Shown: positions 23,249 through 33,290 of the stretch, piece by piece
Numbering within the stretch: the first letter of the stretch is position 1
How the letters are laid out: every line of letters starts with the position of its first letter
Source of the DNA: Trichostrongylus colubriformis
Taxonomy: Eukaryota > Nematoda > Chromadorea > Rhabditida > Trichostrongylidae
Length of the DNA stretch: 64,000 nucleotides
Direction: 5' to 3'
Assembly (NCBI GenBank): GCA_963978905.1
Contig: OZ022257.1
Span: 36,423,919-36,487,918, forward strand
Notes under the pieces: model-generated
The model's input: only the letters and a program-made list of their open reading frames with translations
What the model was told of the DNA's origin: nothing
Databases searched by the model: none
Position numbers and translations under genes: made by a program

Positions 23249-24799
23249 CAGTGTGTCCCAAAAGTATAGGGCCACCCTATTTTTCATCATATCTCCAGAA
23301 TGGACCAGCGATTCCTTTCCAAATTTTTGTATGTGGTACCTAATCACTGTAGCGATCAAACGCCTCAGTAAAATTGAAGACATAAAATTGCAAAACTTTA
23401 TTTGCTTTTTTTTCAAAAATAAGGGTGTCCCAAAAGTATAGGCACACTCAGTCTTTCCGCCTTGCTTCCATCGAAAGGTAAGTGGTGAAGTAAATGTGTT
23501 GACGCATCCTTCTGAGATTTACTCTACAGTGCCATGCCACGCGGTACGCATTCATCCGAGTACGAAAAAGGGCAATTTCTGGCCTACAAGGATGTGGGAC
23601 TCAGCAATCGCAAAATTTATGAGAAGATGGGCCTATCCTACAACTTGATCAACAGCTTCAGTCGCAACATGGACCTGTACGGAACTCAAAAGAGAAGTGG
23701 AAGACCGCAGAAGCTTTCTGAGAGGCAGAAGCGTCGGAAATTCTAGAAAGGGTGTTTATCGGCTGTGCAGGGAACTGGCACCTAATGTATGTATTTACCG
23801 CTGTTTGTATGGTAGTAAATTACTTTCTAGAATGCCCTGGAATCCATACGATGCGTGATGAATAGTATCCTGCTCTTGCCAAAGCGAGAGAAGGCTGCAC
23901 AAACCATAACATTACCACCAGTAAATCCGCGCCTCGAGAAGTGGCGCGGCTCCTTCCTCAAATCCTTTCAATGACTTCCCAAGCCATCGGGCTCTTCCAA
24001 TTTTGACTTTTCTCATCAAAAAAGATACCGGCAACGCTATTACTGATACGCCGTAAACACACTACGTCAATAATGTAACCCTGCAGGCTACCTCATCCCA
24101 TTGATGCGTCCAGCTGACATTCTACTTGGCAAAATGGATTCGAGCCTCTTCGTGCGCCCTCGTGAGGTATGGCGTGAACGAAAACCGTATTCGCTCGATG
24201 TGAGGAGACGACTTGAGCACCCGGTGCACAGTGCTTTTCGATACAGTAGGTGCCAGTCCCTGCACAGCCGACAAACACCCTTTCTGAAATTGGACGCAGC
24301 GTTGAGGATCCGACGCTTCTGCCTCTCAGAATGCTTCTGCAGCCTTCCACTTCTCTTTTTCGTTCCGTACAGGTCCATGGTGCGACAGAAGGTGCTGATA
24401 AAATTGTGGGATAGGCCCATCTTCTCAGAAATTTTGAGATTGCTGAGTCCCACATCTTTGTAGGCCAGAATTTGTCCTTTTTCGTACTCGAATAAGTGCG
24501 TACCGCGTGGCATGGCACTGTAGAGTAAATCTCAGAAGGATGCGTCAACACATTTACTTCACCACTTACCTTTCGATGGAAGCAAGGCGGAAAGACTGAG
24601 TGGACCTATACTTTCGGGACACCCTTATTTTTGAAAAAAAAAGCAAATAAAGTTTTGCAATCTTATGTCTTCAATTTTACTGAGGCGTTTGATCGCTACA
24701 GTGATTAGGTACCACATATAGAAATTTGGAAAGGAATCGCTGGTCCATTCTGGAGATATGATGAAAAATAGGGTGGACCTATACTTTTGGGACACACAA
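23249..24799 (-). mobile_element. Tc3-like transposon in fold-back form
   Basis: The two ends are inverted copies over about 540 bp (23249-23792 and 24247-24799). Each starts with the GTGTCCCAAAAGTATAGG-type Tc1/mariner end, with TA outside. Each arm contains the first codons of the transposase (ATG 23534 on plus, and 24513 on minus), so the inverted repeat reaches well into the gene. The left arm lacks about 22 bp present in the right arm near 'cgtcgga'. The unique centre is transposase C-terminal sequence on the minus strand. C. elegans Tc3 also has terminal repeats of about 460 bp, but here they have swallowed coding DNA. Confidence 0.9.
23800..24513 (-). pseudogene. Tc3-type transposase, broken and C-truncated
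   Basis: From ATG 24513 the N-terminal DNA-binding domain is open to 24088. It reads MPRGTHLFEYEKGQILAYKD, then YGTKKRSGRLQKHSERQKRR and ILNAASN, matching the order of the Tc3 bipartite binding domain. The catalytic part follows in shifted frames near 23830-24030 (KKVKIGRARW, EGAAPLLEARIYWW, RMDSRAF-like). It stops where the left fold-back arm begins at about 23795, so the final catalytic residue is lost. The short plus-strand ORF 23534-23746 is the duplicated N-terminus on the other arm. Confidence 0.88.
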
Positions 24800-24884
24800 T
24801 ATTCTTATCTTCGTGATCGCAGAAAACTCCGTGATCCAGCTTTTTTATTGGGCAGACTCCCATAGCGCACGAATTTGACACAGT

Positions 24885-25450
24885 TGCTCAAAACGATTAT
24901 GATATGGCGCTCAGGAGGTCAAGTAACCCGTATGTGCAAATCCAGCCAAATCGAGTTTTTGGCTCACCTTTGGAAAATTGGGAGCGGCCATGCTTTGAGT
25001 GACAGTTTTCTGAAACTTTTTACAGAGAAGCCTTCAACCATGACAAGGATATCCTGAACACATTATTACAGATGCACATGGCAAAGAATGTACATAACAA
25101 GCGCCAGAGAAGATTATCTGCTCGGCAAGGGTCAACGACTACTCCTTTGTTGAATGGGTTGCCAGCCTATGCTTGAATTTTTCCAAAATTTGGTCAAATT
25201 CTCAGATCGGCAAAAACTTGTCACATGGGATAGTTTGATCCCCTGAAAACGGTCTAACTGCTCTTGCGCGAAAACGTAGAGCTTGCGCGCTGCAGGCTTC
25301 CGAACCCACCGTGTAATAGATTACTTTCAAGAAATCTCCATAACACTGCCCAGAGAATCGTTCCGCAAATTTGGAGAGCAGATTTGCGATCAAAGTCTGA
25401 GAATACGTCGGACCATATGTATCCAATTCGTGGCCATTTCGACCTCGGGG
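24885..25450 (+). repeat. Dispersed repeat family, copy at 25 kb (main copy 45150-45730)
   Basis: Shared in order with 45150-45730: 'aacaagcgcca', 'caagggtcaacgactactcc', 'tgggttgccagcc', 'tttggtcaaattct', 'agtttgatcccctgaa', 'gcgcgct', 'gatttg' and 'ggccatttcgac'. No inverted repeats are visible around this copy. Non-coding. Confidence 0.75.
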
Positions 25451-26383
25451 CCTTTCGTTATTATGACCACTTAGTCTAGCGAGCTCTATGGCGAGACAAT
25501 ATTGATGGAACCTGCTAAAAGCAGCTACACCTCAAGCTTACGGGTTTGATGGCTAGTGAGTTAAAGCATCAAAAATATGCACTTGGAGCCGATGTTGCGT
25601 ACGTGCAGGCTTGAAATTAACTTCTGCAGGCCGCCTGCAAAGCTCACCATACCATTATTCGATGTGAGTAGTACATAGATCGGTTGCAGCCATAGGTGTA
25701 GGAGAGCAGAATCCCTGTTGAACAATCAGATAAACAGTTAGTTCTCTCTCTGACTGCAGTAGATTATTCGTATTCTGACACTACTCGAACTTGTACGATG
25801 GATATCTCTACTATTTTGAACGGCAATCGAATGTGGGACACGAAAGGAGGTTGGATCATAATTGGGCTTATAATGAGGCTATGACGAGAGCAGCAACTCA
25901 AATAACTACGGCAACCACCGTGATCACAAGAAACTGTAAAAAGGCGATAAAGAAGAGGGCACAATGGGAAAGCATGTGTGAGCTGGCAATGGATTGAGAA
26001 AGCTTGAGCCATGCATTTTGCATATGCATAGAAAGAAATTTCTGAAAATTTCTTTCGAATCAGAAAAGATTGAAATTGCTGGGAATTAAGAGAAAAGCCT
26101 TCTAACGATGAATGAACCGCTGATTTCGAAGAAAGTGATATGTGTGATGGGGTAATGAGGAACATCCAGGCGAGTTAGCCACATGAAACAAGGGGTCTAA
26201 GAGATCTAAGGAAGTTATAAGCGGCGCAGTTCCCGGTGAAGGGCCCCTACCCAAGCTACAGTGGAAGCTTCGTTCTTTACAGGCTCCGCCTTTCGCAACA
26301 TAGCTCGCCTCACAAGGTCGTTTCCCGAACAATGGGTGAGGTGCAGCGTGACAAATGTCATAACAGGGTGGTACTTATCGTAT
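25451..26383. other. No firm feature; one coding-like plus ORF
   Basis: Plus ORF 25791-25997 (68 codons, YDGYLYYFERQ..., ending in TGA) has a protein-like composition. Its frame is closed by a stop just upstream with no acceptor in between. It may be a gene remnant. Nothing else was seen. Confidence 0.25.
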
Positions 26384-26385
26384 TA

Positions 26386-27273
26386 TTAGGTCGATTCATA
26401 ATAAATCGGACAAATTGACAAATTTTAGTCATTGTCGTACAACTTCTTAACAACAACTGGGATTTACTTGAAACATGCTCCATCTTTATCGATGACCTTC
26501 TGCCACGGGTTAGGCAGATCATGGATGCCCTTGCTCCAGAAGGCCGAAGGCTGGAGCTCGAAGAAGTTGCCGAGTGCCGTCTTGACGTCGTCGCGAGTTT
26601 TGAAATCTTGGCCGTCCAGGTGGCATTGGCTGTGGGAGAAAAGGTGGAAATCTGAAGGGGCCAGGTCTAAGGAGTACGGTGTGTGTGGAAGCACGGTCCA
26701 ACTGTACGACAGCAGCTCGGCTTTGGTCGATCTTGCAATGTGCGGTCTTGCGTTGTCGTGCTGGAAGTAGACATGTGACCGCCGCCGTTGCGAACTTTGG
26801 ACATTGGCCTTCAATTCTCGTAGTTGACGAACGTAGACGTCGGCGAATACTTTTGTACCTTCATCGAGCACCTCCCAGTATTCTAAGCCGTGCACGCTCC
26901 ACCAAGCGCGGTTTTCGTCTTCGATGGAATGGTCGCCTGACGCAAACTTCGAATGCCACAAGTACACCGTACTTCTGGCGGGGGCATGCTCCTTGTGAAC
27001 TTCTTTCAGACGTCTGCCGATATCCGCGGGTTCCTGGTCAGATAGCGATATAAATAGTATGACGTTGCGGATGTGGTCTCTGGACGGCTTGAAATCGTGC
27101 GGTATGGTGGCGGAATGAAACTACTTTGGAGTGATTGTTTTGCGGTACTTTGAAGAGCTTTTCATACTCATTCCAACGGTACCTCGCGCGTCCATTTTCG
27201 TTAACTCATTGCTGAGTTATGATCTCTAGAAAACATCACTACCATTTGTCCGATTTATTATGAATCAACCTAA
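26386..27273 (-). mobile_element. Mariner-family transposon, 888-bp deletion derivative
   Basis: Terminal repeats of about 30 bp (TTAGGTCGATTCATAATAAA at 26386, and its inverted copy ending at 27273) are flanked by TA (26384-26385, 27274-27275). The minus-strand transposase lacks its middle third, so this is a short non-autonomous form. Confidence 0.93.
26464..27190 (-). pseudogene. Mariner transposase with central deletion
   Basis: The helix-turn-helix end is readable above 26967 (EPADIGRRLKEVHKEHAP, STVYLWHSKFASGDHSIEDE). It jumps, without the first catalytic Asp block, to YWEVLDEGTKVFADVYVRQL. The C-terminal part is open to the stop at 26464: FQHDNARPHIA and YSLDLAPSDFHLF with 34 residues between the two Asp. 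An in-frame stop lies near the N-terminus. The first Asp of the DD34D triad is gone. Confidence 0.9.
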
Positions 27274-27275
27274 TA

Positions 27276-28630
27276 CATTATTGCCGTATCGGTCGAAATG
27301 ATATGATGCATACGTCATGCCTTTCCTGAAACCAGCCACCGGTCAGTATCAAAGATTTCAGTGGGTTGCATTACCGAATTGTCCCTATCACAGCCTTTCA
27401 GTTTGAAATAATGTGGTCAGGACGTGCGAAGATGCGATGGCCGAATCCCTTAGCGTTTAGCCAGTATGCAAGGGGACTAGCAGCTCCCTTGTCATGAGCA
27501 GTGATTGCTCGGTGACCCAGTTCCAGAATTCTGTTCAGCAGCCCATGTAGCCATGACGGCTTCCTCGTAAAACAATCGAGTGATGTGGGTGGTAATTCCT
27601 CATTGCGGAATTAAGTAAGACGGTGTTTAGCAAGGTACCACGAAGACAGGCGTTAGTTCTGAGTTTTGTCCACATGTGGGCGTGAGTTGTCAAGATTATG
27701 CTTTACTATTCGCAGCATACAGCTGCAAACACTGCGCATTTGTCTCGACGATAGTGCTACGCTTCTTTGAGTGGGGATTCAAGATTTTACTTCTCACTTT
27801 CACCTTTTCATTGTCGTCTTGCTGTTTTGTGTACGACGGCCACGCTCTCTTCACCACCAGCGACCGCTGTTTAATCCTGAACGGTCAACCTTTTGGACAG
27901 CAATGTTCGACAGAGCTTTCAGGATGCTCCGGCAGAGTCTCTGAAGGCTCTTCGTCCTAAATCAAGGCAAGGGTCTAGCCTCTTGCTTGTTTTTAGGTCT
28001 TTTTTTCAGGGCTGTCAAAACCTACATTCGCTTGAAGTCATTCACACACTCTGCAGCTGCCTCTGTGAAAGAGGCTACGTTTGACCGTTCTTTTCATGCA
28101 ATGCCACAGAGATTTTAGCGCGACCAAATTCTTTACTACTCTCACTGATTACCTCAGGCGAAGCTTGTCAACTGGACGAGGTGGAAAAGCGTAGAAGAGT
28201 AATTCCAATGACAATACTCCTCGAAGATGTAATATAAACAATTGCAACTCCTTAGTGCGGCGCTGTGCACACGACTTCGGCGAAAACACTGAAAACATCT
28301 TCTGGCTACCTTGGATGGATGTTTGAAAGAATCGGGTTTCACTAGTGACTCCATGTGATAAGCAGTTCCATTTCTAGTTGTCAAAGCGTATGGTCGCCGA
28401 ATTCTTGACCGCCTGCACGTTTTTCGTTGATTATTTGAGCAACTTGAACTCGCCATCTGTTCGCCTACCTCGGCTTGTTTTCAGTGCCGCCTCCATCTCC
28501 CACACGCGCCTGTTGCTCCTTCGATGTACCTCTTGCCAGCCGGGATGAATCGCCATCGATCCATTTTGATGCGACTATATCGCCGTCATCTTAAGATTAA
28601 GATGCCACTCCTCCTCCCGCACTCGCATCG
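27276..28630. other. No feature seen
   Basis: Several ORFs of 60-100 codons on both strands, none with in-phase splice sites, membrane topology or known motifs. Confidence 0.4.
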
Positions 28631-28640
28631 TTTATTTATT
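28631..28640 (-). terminator. Poly(A) signal AATAAA for the 28.8-29.4 kb gene
   Basis: The minus strand reads AATAAATAAA here, 123 bp past the proposed TGA at 28763-28765. That is a normal 3' UTR length for a nematode gene. Confidence 0.5.
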
Positions 28641-28762
28641 TGTGTTCAGTTCCCACTTTTTGTCTAGCTTTTTTCTCATTTGAAACGATCAAAATTCGAT
28701 AGGAACTCGTCGCTTGTTCAACTGCATAGTCAAGTTTTGAGCTTAGCCCCATTCGAACAAAG

Positions 28763-29433
28763 TCATCCTCTGTCCGATATGTATGTTTGTGCAGCATCAT
28801 CTGATATTTTTGTTTGCTCATGACGACCCGACTGCTGCTCATTCATAGTCCTAGATATATTTCGGTAATTATCCCTATAACCTCGAATACAGGTTTTGTG
28901 AAGATTGAAGGGTGGTCCAAGTTTTTGTTTGCGCTTTACTGCCCTTGAAAGAATAAAGTAATAAGCAATATACAAAATCATGTGCATTCCATTTCTCTCT
29001 CGAGAACTGATCGATATTCCGCGATAAGTACTGTGAGAGCTCACGGCAACCCCTCGAGGCCTCATTTTCTACTTCTTTTGATGGACGATTGACCTCCGAG
29101 GCACAGTTTATACCAGTTTTTCCACTTTTCTTCGATCCATCTGTGCCTTCGGAGTGAAGCAAAAAGCAAGTTGAACACTTTTCGACAGGAAAACAAACCA
29201 ACTGTCTTTCCCAGCCTCGGGACAAGTCTGAATTTTTAGAAAAGCTTTCTCAGTCGAGCTGAGAATGCCAATTGCTCCTTGTATGTATGACAGCCGCTTG
29301 TATAATACCCTAAACGTGCTTTATGGCCGTTCCACCGGTGTATCGCATAATGTGGATCTAGGACACCGTAATTAATGATAAATAATATGACTACGCACAC
29401 CTTGTGGGAGAGGCTAGTAGCAACCATCACCAT
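28763..29433 (-). CDS. Candidate three-exon small gene, unrecognised
   Basis: Exons on the minus strand: 29309-29433 (from ATG), 29114-29227 and 28763-28850 (TGA). Phases agree at both introns (81 and 263 bp), and an AATAAA lies 123 bp downstream. The 108-residue product has one hydrophobic segment near the N-terminus (KVCVVILFIINYGVL), a basic, Trp-containing middle (SLRRHRWIEEKWKNW) and a polar tail. Donors are non-consensus (gtatta, gtataa), and the start is uncertain because the acceptor-like cag lies directly before ATG. The middle exon could instead run on to its own stop at 29062. The family is unknown. Confidence 0.42.
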
Positions 29434-29575
29434 CTGGCGTCGCAAGCTAATGAACTTTCTGTTCTTGTGACACACACTGTGGGATCCGCACGCTAGAGCT
29501 ATAATATAAGAAGTCCGAGCAGGGTCTTCACCACATACTATCCTACACAGCGTTTCCGTGACTACTGGCGTTTAT

Positions 29576-29741
29576 TTATTGAGAAATATTTTTCCTCCTT
29601 GCACTCGGATTATCTCTGGCGCTGCCGCTGAGGCAGACGTGTTGTGTGAGTTCGCTCAGCATGGTCCGTTCAAGCTGATGTGGTAAGACAAAGAACGAAT
29701 TCGTTTGACCGTGATAGAGGCAGCGGAAGGGATTAATTTCC
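29576..29741 (-). CDS. Candidate terminal exon just upstream of the previous gene
   Basis: After a good acceptor (atttcactttag|G at 29742/29741) the minus strand is open for 54 codons (NPFRCLYHGQTNSFF ... NPSARRKNISQ). It ends in a TAA that overlaps AATAAA at 29571-29580. Only 142 bp separate this stop from the ATG at 29433, the spacing typical of genes in a nematode operon. Earlier exons were not found between 29.8 and 31 kb, so this remains a fragment. Confidence 0.3.
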
Positions 29742-29833
29742 CTAAAGTGAAATAATTGTAAAATGTGAAAGGGTGCTATCACAGGGAGGGGGCATCCTAC
29801 TACGGACATTGTTTTTATGTGAGCCTAGAAAGA

Positions 29834-32108
29834 GAAAGGACCCCCTTCATCTCTCCACTAAAGCTTGGGCAAAAATATACGCCTGAATGTGCAGGTTGAC
29901 CCTCAGAGATCTCTCTAATAGTAAGATGCATAGATGTGAGATCTTTCATAAAATGCCTCCCTTATTGTGATAGCACGTATGAAAGTAAGGGGACCCAGCA
30001 ATATAGCAGTAGAGAAGGAACGAATTCAGTCGGGTAAAAAGCGAGCAATATTAATTCGGAAACACCCCTTTTTTATTCCTTCCCTTTCCCGCCCCTCTTC
30101 TTCACTGGCCGGCAGGGTAGTTACAGACGGGGGTCTGAGTCAGCCGATTGTTAAGGTTGTCCCGCCCTCGCGATAACATCCTCAGCGCATAAGTGTGCGA
30201 TTACTGGTGCTGCGGGATAGTGGTAAGGTATAAAGCGGCGCTTATGCTAGTTTCTTCGCGCATCACCACCTCTGGACCGGTATGTTTGCTTCCGAAAAAC
30301 AAGACTTCCCAATTTCTTCCTTATCCCAGGTAGTTACTTGAGATGTTCGAAATACATATGTACATTCACCATGCGCTATCCTTTTTCCCTATTAAAAAGA
30401 CTCAGTGAGATGATCGATATCTTTAAGTCCTTACTGGGTTTCTCCATCCAGTGTGTACTAGCATAAATGATACAACTTTTCTCATTTTCATAGTAGGATG
30501 CAGCCAGAGGTAGTCATAAAAAGGGGGCAAACGGAGCACATGTATAACTAAACTTGTGCTAAACCAAATGGCAGTGTCGGCCGGAGTTAAGCTGAAAATC
30601 AAACTCGACCAAATGGTCGTGTCGGTCGGAGTTCAGCCAAGAACCATTGATGCCTTTTTAATGCCTGTTTATTGGCCTTGAGCAATAATGTGCAAAAGCG
30701 TACAGTTATCACAGCTGGGGTGTGGGTGGGTAGTTAATGTAAGATCGATGATACTCATTTTTCGCCCTGCTGTTATTCTAGCATCATCATCGTTCTATAG
30801 ACACAAATCACAGCAATCGTAGCATAAATCTGTAACTCATCTCGAAAAATTATAATACATTACAATTAAATGAATATAGCTTTACTATTGAAACCCACTT
30901 TATGTTACTGAAACCCATTTTATGTTGTATCATCTGGGACGGAACAAGATCTGTGTTATAAGCATGATGCAAAAACGGCGTTAATTGAAACATTCGCGTT
31001 ATTCCACGCATTGTACCTTTTTTAGTCGCGATGTCGTGTTCAGGTCGATGCTTCTATCTCTCCTTGGACTTCCTATGTGTTGAACCACCTCATTCCAAAG
31101 AGAAGAAAAGCTCGTTTTTTGTGTGAACTTGGATCACAAAACAGCTTGAGAATATCGTGACATCATTACACCGCATTTTCCCCGTATACTTTGGCCACTG
31201 ACACAACACGAGAAAAGGCTCTCCTTGCTGAGGCTTAGGCAGAAATAGTGGCGGAAGTTGGGCGCAGTGTCATACTCAGAATTTACTATCACAGCTTCGC
31301 CGCTTGACGACGCTACCGCTTCAAATGAATGTCATAATCATGATCTGTGCCCCAAGTAGTCTTCGTATAGAAATTTGATGAGCGGATTTTATGAGAAAGT
31401 TCGTCGCACAAATCTGGTGCAATTACATCAGTTTGGCTTCAATTTCAAAAATGGAGGTCATTTCATGATCAGCGGCCTAGCTAACCCCTACAGGTTAACT
31501 CTCAGCGAAATTCACGAAACTTGTCCATTCCAGGGTATCGGACACAGTGGTGGTTGATGAGTGCCGTCATTATGTTGTACATCGTAATGATTATATACTG
31601 CTTCATCATTCTTAAGAGTTGTCAGTAGAAGTGATAAGCATGCTGCTCATTTGTCTCGAACCAACCTCTGTCAACAATGCAACACACTCCTCCGCCTGCT
31701 CATAGTCGATCCGTTTGCATCCATCTCTCCTCGTTACGTTATGGTTGAATCACATCACTCGACTGGTTTACAACATTCGAGCGATCATACCGGCTTCACA
31801 TGCAATCCATCTTCCAATTCGAACCTTTTTATTATTAGTGCATAATACTTTCAAATTTGTTGTGGTTTTGCTGCTTTAGATTTTATCGAATTTCATTTAC
31901 CACAGTGAATTAAAGACACCAGGAGGGGGTAATTTTGGCTTACGGTAGAACAGACGTAGTGTGGACGAGCTTGAGTGGCCGCCATTGCACAAACTCGCCA
32001 ATTTGACGCCTTGGCATGGTGCCAAAAGAAGATGGTTCTAATATAGATTTGTTTTTTCCTTTTAGTTTTAACTTTGTTCTTTCTTATATTGTTTCTGAAT
32101 GTACTTAC
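29834..32108. other. No firm feature; a short tandem repeat and a possible exon
   Basis: A 45-bp unit containing 'accaaatgg.cgtgtcgg.cggagtt.agc' is repeated twice at 30563-30652. At 31364-31490 an acceptor-like tag is followed by a coding-like plus stretch (SGFYEKVRRTNLVQLHQFGF) with a weak donor (gttaac), but no neighbouring exon could be placed. The rest is featureless. Confidence 0.3.
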
Positions 32109-32325
32109 GGGTCAAATAAAGTCGGGGGGGGGGGAGACGCAAAATTTTCGCCCACGTCAAAGCTTCTTTCCCTCCTAGGGTTAGGCTAAAGCAGATGAGA
32201 CCTATGCTTTGACAGATGCTTTTTAATGTGGGAGGAGGGGATATCAATTTTAGCCTAAGCCTAGTAAGGGAAAGGAGCATCGACGTCGACGCAAAGCTGC
32301 GTCTCCCCCCGACTTTATTTGACCC
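32109..32325. repeat. Palindromic MITE, about 217 bp
   Basis: The left end 'gggtcaaataaagtcgggg' and right end 'cccgactttatttgaccc' are inverse copies. The inverted similarity continues inward through 'ggagacgcaaa', 'ctttccctcctagg' and 'ttaggctaaa' on the left. ORFs of similar length on both strands across this interval (32068-32394 minus, 32216-32419 plus) are by-products of the symmetry. No target duplication is certain. Confidence 0.75.
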
Positions 32326-33109
32326 TTCTGAGATTTTCAAGTATAGAAATGCACAATTAAGAAGATCCATAAGTAAACAAGTAAAATATGCCACTAGAAA
32401 ACAGTCTAAGGGGAAATAATTTTAAAAAATAAGGTTGCATCAGGCCGAAGACAAGCTTTAAAATGAACGAAGCGTGGCTCGGCCACGGAAGCTTGCAGTT
32501 CGGACGGAAGCGCGCCCTGGGGGCAAATAGCGCCCTGTGGCGCGTTCTTCAACGCCGGTTTCGTTACACATTGTATCTACCGAACCCATATGTTTGTTTT
32601 CAGACGCCATTGTTTTCGTAAACGTTATTCTGCCCTTGCCCCCCTCCCGGTGCCTTTAAAGCATGCTCCGATGATCTATACGAGATTGCTCACTGCATTT
32701 TAGCACGAAGCGGCTCAAATTCATAACCCCGTATTTAGACTTATACAAATGTCTTTAGGATTTATGTTTGGGGGATCACCTGCTATAACCTATGCTGCAC
32801 TCGATATTGATGTCTCCATCATTCCACAGTGTCCCGCTGCTCTATCCGTTTTACATCAAGAGATAAGAGTCGTTTTGTCCGGGTGTGTACCCTCATGTCG
32901 GGATTTAGCACGACAACGAGGGCGTGCGACGCAGTGTGTGCGAGCTATGAGCGTGGCGGTAGTTGAGTCTTAAAACGATTACACGCTAATGCTAGGAGTG
33001 CGATACGCAGTAGACTGTAATAGCTTCGAGACCCAACAACATGGCGTCTCTAGCTCGCCCTCATTGCTTTGCTTGCGACATGCCGCGGTGCGAAATCTTG
33101 GGCATAAAG

Positions 33110-33290
33110 GTACACACCCGTTTTGCTCACCCACCTACAGTTTGTTGGACGCCCTTTGGACAGTACGATATACTAAGGGGCTCGAAAGCAAATCCGGAGG
33201 TCACCAAGCTGTGAGTAAGAGCAACACCTGCTCTACCCATACGATAATTGGAAAACTATCAAGTGGTCATGGCTTCGATAAATTGGAAGC
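33110..33290 (+). repeat. Dispersed repeat, copy 1 (second copy 52978-53140)
   Basis: 'ccacctacagtttgttggacgccc' (first 20 bases identical in order), 'ggacag', 'agtaagagcaa', 'ctacccata', 'gtggtcatggctt' and 'gataaattgg' recur in the same order and orientation at 52978-53140. Non-coding; class unknown. Confidence 0.75.

Noticed and set aside
25764..26165. 133-codon minus ORF
   Set aside because: The Ser/Phe/Leu-rich translation looks like antisense of a more protein-like plus frame; neither has splice support.
32126..32142. Poly-G run as a G-quadruplex element
   Set aside because: A single homopolymer within a MITE arm; no four-tract motif.
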